64,000 nucleotides of DNA from Selaginella tamariscina (taxonomy: Eukaryota; Streptophyta; Lycopodiopsida; Selaginellales; Selaginellaceae). The notes beneath the pieces are model-generated. The model was not told where the DNA came from. It did not search any database and worked only from the letters and a program-made list of their open reading frames with translations. The stretch spans positions 59,798 to 123,797 of the forward strand of contig PUQB01000693.1 of the NCBI GenBank assembly GCA_003024785.1, given 5' to 3'. The translations under genes were made by a program, and so were the position numbers. Shown here in pieces: positions 43,725 to 55,414 of this stretch; the first letter of the stretch is position 1; the number at the start of each line of letters is the position of its first letter.

Positions 43725-46061
43725 GACACTTTGGTAAGGCACTACCTTAGTGTTATAACTTGAAACGTGTTTTCAAATTAGTTGAGAATAAGGTATTTCT
43801 CAATACAGTGCTTAAAGAGCAATGTGGTGCTTTGTGAATTACTGGGTGTTTAATGGATAATGTATCTTAGTTCAACGTGTTGAACTAAATATCTTATTCA
43901 TGTTTGGGGAGATCTATTGAATTATGAGATATGACTAAAACATGAAGTAATATGACACTTAGTGTTATGATAACATTTATGTGGAAGTTGATATCTTACT
44001 AATCAGTTAGATGAACCAGACACTAGTTCATGATTCCTCTTAGTCTTTGAACAGTTCCTCGGAATACTGTCGTAACAATATTACTTCCATCTCAAAGCTG
44101 AAATTCAGTTCATGTAAACTAAGACCATATTTATATTATAGTTGTAGCATTTCGATAGATTGATATGATTGTAAGTTTATATCCACTAGTATAACAACTA
44201 GTTGATAAGCTTAGGATTTAAACGTTAAAACAATCATTATCCATTCGAGATATCAATATTGAAATTGCAACTGTTTATAGAATAAGGATTAGTTTAAAAA
44301 AATGTTTGTCAAAACACTAATTGCTCGAATTAGTGAAAATGCTATACTTCGATATAGTGTTGAGAAACATTTAGAAATCAATTTAAGAGTTGAAATAAAT
44401 ATAATGTTACGAAGGCGTGCAATATATATGAGTTTAGAAAGACTCTTATCATGGAAACTAAGTTTTGAAATTTAGTATTTTTAAACTTAGTGAGATAAAG
44501 AGTTAGGAAGTATTGAACGGCATCTAATATGATGTGTTCTTTGGGGAATGAGTATAATGAAAGTGACAATTAAAGGACGTGTTATCTAAGGTCATTGATT
44601 GAGGCACTAGAGATAGGTTGAATTTCCTAGTTCCACATTGGTTTGTAAGAAAAATATTTTTAGCTTATCTGGTCCTTGAACTGGTCGGTGTTATGAAAGA
44701 GTACAAAGTTGGTTGCGAAGGATGAATATTAGTGCTATAACACTTGGTAGTAGATTTGACTTGAATTTAATTTCTATTGGAAATGAAGTTATGTCAATGA
44801 CACATCAAGTGGATGGCTAATTTTAAGTTGACATGACCTTATTGTATACATATGTACAGCCATGCGCCTCTAGCCAGATTGACATGTCTACAAAGAACAG
44901 GGTTTCGGAATAGTACTCTAGTATCGGAAAAAGAGCTTGATTCCGATAAAAGTCTCACACCTAGTCTGGCATAACTATATACTAAAGGGGATAGGTATAG
45001 TAGCAGACCCTTATGAAAAGGGTAGTGAGAAACACGAGGGATGCAGAAAAGTGAAGCTATAATACCGTGACATGTGGAAATGTGGAACAATTAGAGAAAC
45101 GTGAACGCATCTGGTTAAGCACTTGAGATGGATGTCAAAGTGCTTGTTGTGTGCTAAGACGACAAGGTCGTTAATAGCATTTGATATTAAGAAATAAAGA
45201 AAGTCTTTATTTCTTATTAACCAAGGGGCCGGCAACAACACTAACGGACATCTCCAATATAAATTCTAATTAAGTAAAGAAATTAACCAGTGTTGTGTGC
45301 GTCGGGTGACAGACTTTGCAGACGTGCAAAAGGTCTCCAAGTGACTTCATGTCGCAGGTGGTGCCTTCGACAGCTGGGTTTATGACTTAGTGAACAACGG
45401 TTCTAAAGTACTTGGTTTCCCAATGCAAGGGGGTAATAAAACTTATGTGAACTTTTGGCTGACTCCACATAGAGTGATATGTTAGTTTTGGTTAATTTTT
45501 TCTAACATTATCTAGTCTTGGAGTTGGACATCAACAAGGACCTTGAATTTTCAAAGGCGGGGAGTGTGTCATAGTTTTTACTATGACTGACCCTTTACTT
45601 TGGACGTTGACTGTTTGTTACCTACTTACTATGTGATGGACCCTAGATGTAGTGAGAAATAGCCCACTTAGTGCACTTAGGTGTTTAAGGGTAGTTCGAC
45701 CGGTTATCTTTAGATGTCGCGAGAAAACTCTAAGCGAAGGTAGCACTTACCTTCTAGAAAACCCCCCGATTTGACGTCCTAGTTAAGATGAGTTTGGCAT
45801 GTTAAATAGGTTAGGAACACCCTAGGGTTGACCTAACCCTAGGGTTGCCCTAACCCACGCCCTAAAACCCCCACCCCCCTTGGTATGACTAGGGTATGAC
45901 TTGGCCACTCAAACCCTTAGGGGTTAGTCATGGTTCAGGGCCCCTTATCGCCCTAAAGGGTTGTACTCCCGGATGAGGGTGATTCTCGAGGGGTAAGTGA
46001 CGATGCCTTAACTCTGTCACGAGGGTATGTGTAGACACATGTCCTTTGTGGGGTTAGGGCA
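43725..46061 (+). mobile_element. Element E3: 5'-truncated E-family copy
   Basis: It begins inside the interior at the sequence equivalent to 40490 of E2 (TTGGTAAGGCACTACC), runs through a purine tract (AAAGGCGGGGAGTG) at 45566, and enters a type II LTR at 45567. The LTR has an internal deletion near 45883 and is cut at 46061 by element B. It is more diverged from E1 and E2 than they are from each other. The MULE-like remnant replaces its 5' half. Confidence 0.85.
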
Positions 46062-46269
46062 TGTTACGACCCGTATAACAAATCAAAGAATATTCTCCCA
46101 AAAGGTATAAGCTAGAATATTCCTAAAGAGCTATACCTAGATCTAAAGATTTAAGGGCATACTAATATTGGAAGCCTTTTTGGAGAGCAGCATGTGGAGA
46201 CTAGAGACAGCTCGGGGGAGGTCGGGTGGTTTGTGAGGGTCTCTAGTTTGTACGTAGTGGTGCCTAACA
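46062..46269 (+). repeat. 5' LTR of element B
   Basis: A 208-bp LTR from TGTTACGACC to CCTAACA, interrupting the type II LTR of E3 after GGTTAGGGCA. Almost identical to the 3' LTR at 49657-49865. Confidence 0.9.
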
Positions 46270-46666
46270 ATTGGTATCGAGCCAGGTTCGAGATGAGTGC
46301 CTGGTGGGAAGGGATAATACCACCTGTGTGGAGACGTTGGACACTAAAAGGCAAATTGTCCAAGGATAAGCAAGTCTAAGGGCAAAAGTTTCAATGGCAG
46401 CAAGAACAAGTAGACACCTAAGAAGCTTTAAGAGATGGAGCGTGGAGAGGAGCACAAAGGAGACTTCTCTAAACCACAAGGTAAATTCTATTTGTTCTTG
46501 CTCAATAGGTAAACTACATGGCATGAGAGGAGCCACACACACGTGCTATTATGGTGGAGGGACAACTTGGTGAGCATCCAGTGCGAGTCCTTGGGATAGC
46601 ATGAAGTAGCGATAACTTTGTGTCAACAAAGTTAGTGGAGGAGTGCAGCTTGCCCACGAAGACTGT

Positions 46667-47310
46667 GCCTCAATATAAATTTGAAGGCTCAGCTATCACA
46701 CAGAGCTATAGTGCTTGTGTGAGGAGTTACAGCTGGAGGTTGGCAAAACCCAGCTAGTGGAGCTGCACGAAGAGCCTCAATATGAGATTGAGGGCTCAAC
46801 TATCACACAGAGCTACATTGCTTGTGTGGAGGAGTTACAGCTGGAGGTTGGCAAAACCCAGCTGGTGGAGCTGCGTGAAGAGCCTCAATACGAGATTGAG
46901 GGCTCAGCTATCACACAGAGCTACATTGCTTGTGTGGAGGAGTTACAGTTGTAGGTTGGCAAAACCCAGCTGGTGGAGCTGCACGAAGACTGCCTCAATA
47001 CGAGATTGAGGGCTCAGCTATCACAACAGAGCTACAGTGCTTGTGTGGAGGAGTTACAGCTGTAGGTTGACAAAACCCAACTGGTGGAAGCACGAAGACT
47101 GTGCCTCAATACGAGATTGAGGGCTCAGCTACACACAGAGCTACAGTGCTTGTGTGAAGGAGTTACAGCTGTAGGTTGGCAAACCTAGCTGGTGGAGCTG
47201 AACGAAGGACTATGCCTCAATACGAGATTGAGGGCTTAGTTGTCACATAGAGCTAAATTGCTTGTGTGGAGGAGTTACAGCTAAAGGTTCGCAAAACCCA
47301 GTTGGTGGAG
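46667..47310 (+). repeat. 110-bp tandem repeat inside element B
   Basis: Six units begin near 46667, 46771, 46882, 46992, 47101 and 47213 with the same 37-codon sequence as element A. The first three units are open in one frame (46715-46954). Later units have indels and stops. The 204-bp block duplication seen in A is absent here, so the arrays changed after A and B separated. Confidence 0.9.
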
Positions 47311-47579
47311 ACTTTCTTTCTTGCGAAGCTAGTGCGTGTGGATCCTAAGATCTAGTGGAGCACCAAGCACATGAAGCTTGAGTATAGTGAAGTGAAAGAC
47401 ACTTGGTTTGGAGTCTCCAAACAAGTTCTTTTACTGTCACCTTGAGCAAAGCTATTGTGTGAGGAGTTTGCTGACGTCTTTCTCCCTCCTGAGCTACCTC
47501 ATGGCTACCACATGCAAGAGGTGTGGAGCTGGAATAGGGTACGAAAGCCATTTATCGTAAGTCATTCCGACTAAGCCAT

Positions 47580-48246
47580 GCTAAGGAGCAAGAGGTTAAG
47601 AGACAAGTGATGGAGCTATTGGAATATGGCTTCATACAACTGAGCAAGTCTCCATTTGGTGCACCAGTATTGCTTGTTAGGAAGAAGGATGGCACCATGA
47701 GGATGTGCATAGGCTACAGAGCTCTCAACAAGCAAACAGTGAAGGACAGGATGCCCATGCCATGTGTGGATACTATCATGGATCATCTTGATGGAGCCAG
47801 AGTGTTCACCAAGATAGTTGGGCATTTTGAGTTCACTGTTATGCCATTCGGCTTAATAAATGCCCCAGTCACATTCACTCGGTTGACGACTGAGGTGTTT
47901 GGTGACTACTTGCACGACTTTGTGGAGATCTTCCTCAACGATATTCTTATTTACAGTAAGAATATGAAGGAGCATGTGTAAGCATTTGTGAAGAGTTCTT
48001 CAGTTGTTGAGGGAGAACAAGCTCTATGCAAGGAAGAGCAAATGTGCATTTGCTCAATGCAAAGTGGAGTATTTGGGTCACATTGTGACGCCAAGTGGAG
48101 TGAAGACTAATCCACAGAAGGTGGCAGTGGTGGAGCAATGGCTAGTTCTTAGCAATGCAGAAGAGTTACGGAGTTTCTTGGGCATGGCTGGTTATTACCG
48201 GCGGTATGTCAAGGATTTATGCCTAGAAAGCTTCTCCATTAACTAG
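47580..48246 (+). pseudogene. pol (RT): Disabled reverse transcriptase of element B
   Basis: The 124-codon ORF at 47607-47981 starts MELLEYGFIQLSKSPFGAP, with GAPVLLVRKKDGTMRMCIGY (fingers). It goes directly from ARVFTKI to VGHFEFTVMPFGLINAP, which removes about 30 residues with the first catalytic Asp (normally xDLxSGYHQ). The second site reads FLNDILIYS instead of YxDD, so one of the paired Asp is Asn. The frame at 48004-48246 continues with LGHIVTPSGV and RSFLGMAGYYRRYV. The enzyme is dead on two counts. Confidence 0.8.
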
Positions 48247-48249
48247 GTT

Positions 48250-48640
48250 GCTAAGGAAGGACGTTCCTTTGCATGAAGTGCTTCAGAAGAGCAATTTCCA
48301 AGCTTTGAAACAAGCTTTGAGTGGCCATTGGAGTTGTACTTATGTAAGAGGGAAGGCCTATTGCTTATAAGAGCCTACTTGAATCCTGTAGAGCAACAAT
48401 ACTCAACGTATGAGCAAGAACTACTGGCTATTGTTAATGCATTATGAGTTTGGAGGCACTATCTTTATGGTACAAGTTTCAAAGTGGTTTACAGATCACA
48501 AGACTTTGGTGTATCTGTTCAAACAGAAAGAGTTTAAACTTTTAACAAGCTCGCTGGATGGTTAAGCTCATGGAGTTTGGCAAATTTCCTATTGAGCATA
48601 AAGCTAATGTGGTGGTAGATGCTTTGTCACGCGTTAGGAG
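48250..48640 (+). pseudogene. RNase H remnant of element B
   Basis: Broken frames with NPVEQQYSTYEQELLAIVNA (Glu), then DHKTLVYLFKQKEF (Asp), ending VVVDALSR (Asp) near 48620. The N-terminal part with DASGVAIG is reduced by a deletion near 48320, so the first Asp is lost. Confidence 0.65.
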
Positions 48641-48779
48641 AGCCACAGTGATTAGAGAATTCCAAACACGCTTATGTAATGCATTAACAAGGACAATCAG
48701 TGAGTTTATCCAGGTAGTTCAACATGCTCAAGCACAAGACGCTGAGGCAGGAGCTCAGAGGACAGCTAGAGCCACCATT

Positions 48780-49575
48780 CTCATTTTAGGATGGAGTTTT
48801 GACTACAATGGCCATGTGTATCTTCCTTATGTAGACCATTTGATCAACCAGGTACTATATTTCCATCATGATTACCCGGAGGCTGGTCATTTTGGGGGGA
48901 GGGAACGTATGAGTTGATCAAGAGAAGTTCTATTAGAGGAATATGAAAGCTAATATCATAGAGTACTACAAGACTTGTGACAAGTGTCAGCAAGTAAAGG
49001 TGCCCAAGGAAAAACCAAGTGGGCTATTAGTACCATTGCCTATTCCAGACAGGCAATGGGCAGTATCTCTATGGACTTTGTCACTAATTTGCCAAGGACA
49101 CAGTGGCATTGGAATGAGTTCATATTATGCTATGTTTGGACGGCATTCCAAGACAGTTTTGAGCTGGGTTTAGCAAGTAAGAAAGCTCAGGCAACATGGA
49201 TGAGGAAGCTAAAGATCTGAGTGTTGAGCTTAGAAACATTCAGAGTTTGTGTAAGAAGAACTTACAAGTAGCTAAGAACCGAGCTATCAAGTTTGTTAAT
49301 GAGCACAGAAGCTTCCAAGAGTTCCAGGTGGGGGATTATGTATATCTCTGAGTGGTATTTTACCACACATGTAAGGCGGAACACTATTGTGCCTTATGGA
49401 AGGGACACAATGATAAATTGTCTCCTAGGTACTCAGGTCCTTATGTGATTCTGGAGCGTATCGATAAGGTGGCATATCGACTACGGCTGCTAGAAGGAGT
49501 GAGGGTGCACCCAGTGTTTCATGTTAGCCAGTTAAAGAGAGTACTCACAAAAACAAGTCCCGGGTAGATTTTGTG
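48780..49575 (+). pseudogene. Core-less integrase of element B
   Basis: Zinc-binding domain HDYPEAGHFGGRERM and CDKCQQVKVPKEKPSG (48850-49020), then ISMDFVTNLPRTQ joined straight to IGMSSYYAMFGRHSKT near 49110. All of the D,D-35-E residues after the first Asp are gone. The tail at 49352-49567 has LSPRYSGPYVILERIDKVAY and VHPVFHVSQLKRVL. The junction is at the same place as in element A, so it was inherited. Confidence 0.78.
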
Positions 49576-49656
49576 GATGTACGAGGCTAATGATACAGGA
49601 CCAGTTGAGTAAGTTATGCTGCCCTTGAGGACAAGGACTTGCTAATGGGGGAGGAT

Positions 49657-49865
49657 TGTTACGACCCGTATAACAAATCAAAGAATATTCTCCCAAAAGG
49701 TATAAGCTAGAATATTCCTAAAGAGCTATACCTAGATCTAAGAGAATTAAGGGCACACTAATATTGGAAGCCTTTTTGGAGAGCAGCATGTGAAGACTAG
49801 AGACAGCTCGGGGAGGTCGGGTGGTTTTGTGAGGGTCTCTAGTTTGTACGTAGTGGTGCCTAACA
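49657..49865 (+). repeat. 3' LTR of element B
   Basis: A 209-bp LTR after a purine tract. The right flank starts TATATGCTGC and is not related to the left flank of the element. Confidence 0.9.
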
Positions 49866-51540
49866 TATATGCTGCACTAACTGGGTGTATTGATGGAATG
49901 GCTTCGGACACAGGTTATTAGAGTACATCCATGGTATTTAATAAGGTGGCCATCTGCTTCAAAGCTTGGTACAGTATATACGGGATCCCAAAGACCACGT
50001 TCTACCGTCGGAGGGATGAGTGGTTAGATGGAGCGCGAACCTCAGTACATGGGAACACTAGCTTGGTCAAAACCCGCTCTCATATTATGGCAGCCATAGA
50101 GATACTCAAGGCTTTTGTGGAAGCAAATGCAGACAGGATGCCTCACAAATGCCGAACCACAATGCAGAGGTCAGGGAAAATCTCAAGGTTTTGCCTTCGA
50201 TCTACACTCAATTGAAGCTGTGTGAACATGTGAACAAGTGCCTCAGCTTGATGGGGTTGCAAGCAATCTACACTGGTACCTTCAACAACATATGGAATAC
50301 TCATTTTAAGGATGTGGAGATTGCAAAACACTCTAGCTTTTCCAAGTGTGACACTTGTACATCATTGAAGGCTGCAGAGGCTTGTGCAAAAACCTTGGTG
50401 GAGATCACTACCATTCAAAAGAAGATGGGGCCCACATGATTGCACAACAAACTTGCTGGTCTCAGTACTATGCACACCGCATGCTTTCTGTGTCACGCCC
50501 ATCAGAGTACCTGTGCTTGATCCATGACAAGATGGATCATTCAAAGACCAGCATTCCAAAGCTCGTTGTAACACCAAAGTGCCTTGAAAATGTCATGAAA
50601 CTTCCGATTTCATTGACAGGTGTGTTAACACATGGACACGGTTGTGAGTCATATGGACACTTTTCACTTCCACATTGGTCTAGCAACTCCAATTTCACTA
50701 TTGGGTCGTTGGCCATGTGTTTCAGAAACCATGAAGCCCACTCACAGACAAGTCCTATCAGTGATCTCAAAGTGAAGAAAAACACCTTCAACCTTTACAT
50801 AATGCTCTCATGAACACGTCTGCACTTGAGGCTACTTGGGAATATGAGAGGCATTGTCAGCAGCCTGCACAAAAATAGATGGCCTTGTTGAGAGTTCAGG
50901 TTCAATGGAGGGATCTAGCTCAAATAGTGTACATGTGTCCTCAACATCAAATAAGCTTCTTTGTCATTTGCTTTTACAGATGGATAATTGTGCAGGCAAG
51001 AACAAAAATAGGTAAATCATTTTACTTAAGGGTTTCTCAAGCTCATACTTACTTTTATTTTCTAGATATGTGCTAGCATACTTGTCAATGCTTGTTGCCA
51101 AAGGTGTGTTTGAAACAATCACGCTCAGTTTTCTTATGGTTGGTCACACTCATGAAGATATTGCGTTCTTTAGCAAGGTCTCCAACTCTACAAAAAGGAC
51201 AAGTGCACTTACCTTACCGCATATGATGAATCTTTTCGAAAACTGCATCTCCAAAAAAAGTTGTGCTTTACTTGTGACTGAGGTGCTAGACTTCAAAAAA
51301 TTTCTCAAGGAGTATATAAAAGAGGGGAGTGATTCTTTAGTTGGTCACCTTGTGCCGCTACAATTCTTTTTCTCCATACGAGATGGTATACCTATTATGC
51401 AGTACAAGTTATGGCCATCAGAGCAGGAGTGGTTACCGAAAGAGGGGTTAATGCTCTTCAAAAGTGGAGAGAATGGAAAGCCACTTCTCCCAAAAGGGAA
51501 TGTATGTTTTCTGAAGCTTAAAGCAATTACAAAATTATAA
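49866..51540 (+). pseudogene. DUF7869-type transposase-like gene remnant
   Basis: Frames in order: YGIPKTTFYRRRDEWLDGA (helix-turn-helix-like), LGLQAIYTGTFNN-type region with a zinc-binding FSKCDTCTSLK, then CLIHDKMDHSKTSIPKL, LPISLTGVLTHGHG, DNCAGKNKNR, and after an intron YVLAYLSMLVAKGVFE, then TLSFLMVGHTHEDI. The IHDKMDH / DNCxGxNKN / GHTHED set marks the DUF7869 family, found in seed-free plants, algae and some animals and probably an RNase H-fold nuclease. A 54-bp intron (51012-51065; donor AG|GTAAATC, acceptor TTTCTAG) splits the NKNR/Y codons in phase 2. Frameshifts at about 50190, 50440 and 50810-50970 break the gene. The C-terminal ORF 51070-51540 is open. Confidence 0.7.
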
Positions 51541-52250
51541 ATATCATATATTTAATATTTATAATTATGATAAACTCTTTAATAATAGTACCAAATTTTT
51601 ACTTAACTATATAAATTTAAAAAATGATATGGAAGATTGACTATATTATTATAGGATTTATATATTATTTTACTACTACAAATTTTTAATTAATAATGTT
51701 ATATTTAAATATTAATATTTTAATAACAACATCAATATTTATATAATGTACCTCTTATGCTCTTCCTTAATTATATATTAGGCAATATATTATATAATTT
51801 AATACCTTCTACTTTTATAATGTTATTAATTTTTGTTCAATGAATGTTATAATTTATTAAAGAGTCGAATACAAAATAAAATATTTTAAAGAATATTCTG
51901 TTTTCAAACATATATTCTAAAGAATATTCCTTTAATATTAGAAAATGCTAATTAAATAGCTAAAATTGCTAATTATTAGGAAATGGGACTATAGCCATGC
52001 CCATTTTAGTTACAACATGCATGCATCGGTGCTCATTACCCTTAAGATGTGCAAATAAGGTCTTGCACATTTTATATGGTAATGGGCAGTCTTGTGCAGT
52101 ATCACCCTAAGAGACCCAGAGGGAAACTTACGATTGTCACCCAAAACCAGCATAGTCAAAGTGGTGTATTGTGAATTCTTCCTCTTTTTCATTCACAGCT
52201 CCCTCCTTCTCCTCTCCGAATTTTTACCACTACTATACATGAACTTCCCA
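51541..52250. other. AT-rich spacer without genes
   Basis: Very AT-rich to 51970, then mixed sequence with GCATGCATCGGTGCTCATTACC and repeats of TTGCACATTTTATATGGTAATGG words. It may include the 3' flank of the DUF7869-type gene and unrelated debris. No ORF with a recognised domain. Confidence 0.5.
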
Positions 52251-52281
52251 GGTCTTTGACATTATTCTGGGATGTGATTGG

Positions 52282-53300
52282 TTGAAGCAGTCGAAAGGTA
52301 TGTGTGATTTTTCACTCTCTCCTCCTGTATTACGCTTGAAGTTTGTGTCTCTGCAGTCTATTCCTTTACGTCCAGAGAAGCTTGTTGTTGTTTGTATCAC
52401 ACATACAGCTCCTTTGATTCCAGTCTTGGGGTGGTGTTCATCTCAACAGGTTCAAATGTCGGATCCGTCACCAAAATATCAAGCACAATGCATCGAACAA
52501 CTTAAGCAGCAGTATGTAAGTTTGTTCAAATTTGATATGTTCCAAGGTGCACGTGTGAAGACTCGACACTGTATACCCACTGGCAATGCAAAGCCTTTCA
52601 AAGTCCCGGTTCGACGTAGGTCACCAAAAGAGTTATCATCCATGCAAACAGCTGTTACATATATGATCGATAAGCGGGTGTGTCGTCCTTCACGGAGTCC
52701 ATGGGCATGTGAACCTCATTTGATTCCCAAGCCTGATGGATCTCTACGATTTTGTGTGGATTACCGACCTCTCAACGATGTTACCATCAAAGATGTTTAT
52801 TCACTTCCGAACTCTGCCGATCTATTAGATCATTTGGGTCAGAGTCGATGGTTTACTAAGTTGGATTTGGCATCAAGATATTGGCAAGTTCTTATGGCTG
52901 AGGAGGATATTCCAAAAACGGCCTTCCGGACACCATTTGGTCTTTACGAGTTTTTGGTTATGCCTTTTGGATTGACTTCAGCTCCTGCCACCTTTCAACG
53001 CATGATGGATGAGCTTCTTTTAGATATGCCTGATATCACTGCCGATTTTATCGACGATGTGCTCATTCATGGGTCTGGTTCTTGGGAGGATCACATTCGT
53101 GATGTACGGCGCGTTCTTGATCGATTTTGAGAAGTTGGCCTGAAGTTGAAACTTGAAAAGTGTGTGTTTGGTTCGACCGACACCACTTACTTGGTTACCA
53201 TATATCTCGAGAGGGTTTATAAGTGGATCCAATGAAGTTGCGAGCTGTTCGAGAGTTCCCTCATCCCCGTACAATACAGGAAGTCAGCGTTTCTTGGGCA
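52282..53300 (+). pseudogene. pol (RT): Reverse transcriptase of element C
   Basis: A 282-codon ORF (52282-53130) with KRVCRPSRSPWACEPHLIPK, DGSLRFCVDYRPLND, the first catalytic Asp in FTKLDLASRYWQVLM, the conserved TAFRTPFGLYEFLVMPFGL, and the catalytic box FIDDVLIHG. The next part (LKLKLEKCVFGS, then a broken thumb region) is shifted by an indel at 53130. Both Asp of the xxDD box are present. Confidence 0.85.
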
Positions 53301-53846
53301 AGGTGTAGTACTTGGGTCGATTTATTGATCATCTCACTAATCGAACTGCCCCTCTTTGGGAGTTAGTTCATTCACAGGTACCTTTCAGATGGACTCGCAG
53401 GTGTCAGAAGGCATTTGACCAGTTAAAAGAGTTCCTGACAACTCCACCATTGCTTCAATACCCAGATTTTACTCGTCCATTCATTTTATGAGTAGATGCC
53501 TCAAATGTTGATATTGGTGGTGTGTTGATGCAAACTGATGCTGTGGATCCTTCAATTTAACACCCGATGGCTTACATTAGTCGAGTACTCGTGTTGGCAG
53601 AGCAGAATTATTTCATTACTGAAAAAGAATGCCTTGCTGCTGTTTGGGGTTTTGAACGACTTCATGCTTACTTACATGGGAGTGAAACACTTTTGGAGTG
53701 TGATCATGCTGCTGTCACTTCCTTGTTAAAACAGAAGAATTTAGTGGGTCGTGTAGCCAGATGGGCATTACGTCTCCAAATATATAACTTTAAGGTGGTA
53801 CACAGGCCTGGGCAAACAATGGTGAATGGGGATGCACTTTCTTGAG
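53300..53846 (+). pseudogene. pol (RNH): RNase H of element C
   Basis: Connection DHLTNRTAPLWELV, then VDASNVDIGGVLMQTD (Asp), LAEQNYFITEKECLAAVWGF (Glu), LLECDHAAVTSLL (Asp) and VNGDALS (Asp). All four acids are recognisable. In-frame stops occur before VDAS and near 53560. The frame at 53567-53845 is open. Confidence 0.78.
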
Positions 53847-54090
53847 CACCCCTTTCTGATTCCACTTTACCTGCTCATGCAGTTGCTGCAGCGTTCGGTT
53901 TGATACAAGCCCCTCAGGTATTTGATACCGACTTACAATCCTTGGAACAGTGGCAGGATGCCCAAAAATGTAACCGTGGACGAGGCAATTACGGGATGCA
54001 TTTGCAAATCCTTCTTCCGAACCGCGGTTTCGACAATATCATGCTCAGTTTCGACAATATCATGCTCAGTTTCGACTTCAGGATGGTTTA

Positions 54091-55310
54091 TTGTATTTTA
54101 TTAGGACAAATCCAGAAGACAGATGGCGGTTGGTTGTGCCCTCTACATATGTTCCACACCTTCTTCGAGCATATCATGATTCGCCTATTGTTGGAGGTCA
54201 TCTTGGTCACCAACGAGTGTTGGAGAAGCTCCACAGATCTTTTTATTGGCCCAGCATGCGTGGTGATGTGATCAGGTATATTCAAAGCTGTCCCATTTGT
54301 CAAACTCGGAATTCTTCTACGACTCGGGCCATGGGGGTGTTAGAGTCCATCAACGTCTCTCGCCCTTTTGAGTTAATTGCAATGGATTTAATGGGACCTT
54401 TTCCACATTCTTCTCAAGGTAACCAGTACATCATTGTCGTATCTGATTATTTAACTCGTTGGGTGGAGGTTGGTGCTCTTCCAAATGCAACTGCCATGTC
54501 AACAGTTTTGTTTTTGTTCGATAATGTGGTTTTGCAGCATTCTTGTCTAGAGCGGATGTTATCAGATAATGGCCCCGCTTTCATTGCCAAGGTATTCCGA
54601 GTGTTGTGTGAGAGGTTAGGGGTAAAACACTCATTTGCCTCTCCATATCATTCACAAACTGATGGTTTGGTGGAGCGATTGAATCGGACCTTCAAGGGTA
54701 TGATCTCGAAGTATGTGAACTTCAATCACACTGATTGGGATTGGTATTTGCGATGCTTGAGATTTGCTTATGTAACAGGCATTCAGAGTTCAATTGGTAT
54801 CTCTCCATTCAAGGCATTGTATGGATATGATCTTAAGTTGCCTAGTGAATTGGGATTATCATTGAATCTGCCATGTGCCGAGAATGCAAAAATGTGGGCT
54901 CGACATTTGGATGTTGTCTTGCCTCTTCTGCGTGCAGAGTCTGTTGAACATCTTGGTCGAGCTCAAATACGGCAACAATCCTCTTACAATGCACGACATC
55001 AAATTCTACCAGACTATGCTGACGGTGACTTAGTACTGGTACATTTTCTCAAATTGACTGCACTTGGGCTTGCAACTGGTTTATTACATAAGTGACTTGG
55101 TCCTTACCGAGTACTTTGAAAGGTTGGTCCTAAGGTGTATCAGGTACAGTTGGTGGGATCTCATGAGGTTGAGATAGTTCACGTAGTTCGAATGAAACAA
55201 TTTGTCGTTCGAGACTCGTTGACTACATTCGGTCATACCTTAGATGGCCCAACTCACACGGATCCAGGACCATCAAATCCATCACCATCTACACAGCCGC
55301 AAAGGGGAGG
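54091..55310 (+). pseudogene. pol (IN): Integrase of element C
   Basis: A 334-codon ORF to 55095: zinc domain HDSPIVGGHLGHQRVLEKLH and CPICQTRNS, then AMDLMGPFPHSSQGN (Asp), MLSDNGPAFIAKVF (Asp) and HSQTDGLVERLNRTF (Glu), so the core is complete. After a stop at 55095 the tail continues as VGPKVYQVQLVGSHEVEIVH to 55312. The integrase looks intact except for this C-terminal break. Confidence 0.85.
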
Positions 55311-55314
55311 ATAA

Positions 55315-55414
55315 TGTAAGATACTGTATATTATGTAATGTAATGTATATACGCATGTGTATATACACATGCGTAATGACACATGGTGGTGATCTGGCCG
55401 CCATGTGTCAGCGC
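55315..55414 (+). repeat. Start of the 3' LTR of element C
   Basis: Follows a purine tract and starts TGTAAGATACTGTATA. It holds two hairpin-forming sequences: a perfect 26-bp palindrome at 55350-55375 (centre GTGTATATACAC) and an inverted repeat TGACACATGG (55377-55386) / CCATGTGTCA (55401-55410). Element D was inserted 4 bp after the second hairpin. Confidence 0.7.

Larger units (their letters stand above)
46062..49865 (+). mobile_element. Element B: gag-less Ty3/gypsy element, sister of A
   Basis: 3.8 kb with 208- and 209-bp LTRs at 46062-46269 and 49657-49865, an iMet primer site at 46272 (TGGTATCGAGCC) and a purine tract GGGGGAGGAT before the 3' LTR. The order is protease start, tandem repeat, RT, RNase H, integrase zinc finger, integrase tail. 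Gag and the integrase core are missing at the same points as in element A. The flanks disagree: GGGCA on the left, inside an E-family LTR, and TATAT on the right, next to a DUF7869-type gene. There is therefore no target duplication, and the two ends probably come from different insertions. Confidence 0.88.
52251..55414 (+). mobile_element. Element C: 5'-truncated Ty3/gypsy retrotransposon
   Basis: It starts inside the protease tail (LGCDWLKQSKGM near 52268) and continues through RT, RNase H and integrase to a purine tract (AAAGGGGAGGATAA, 55301-55314) and the start of a 3' LTR (TGTAAGATACTG, 55315). The LTR is interrupted at 55414 by element D and resumes at 62638. No gag, 5' LTR or primer site was found, so the left end is truncated. 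Coding is broken by several indels and stops. This is a different lineage from A/B, D and F. Confidence 0.8.
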
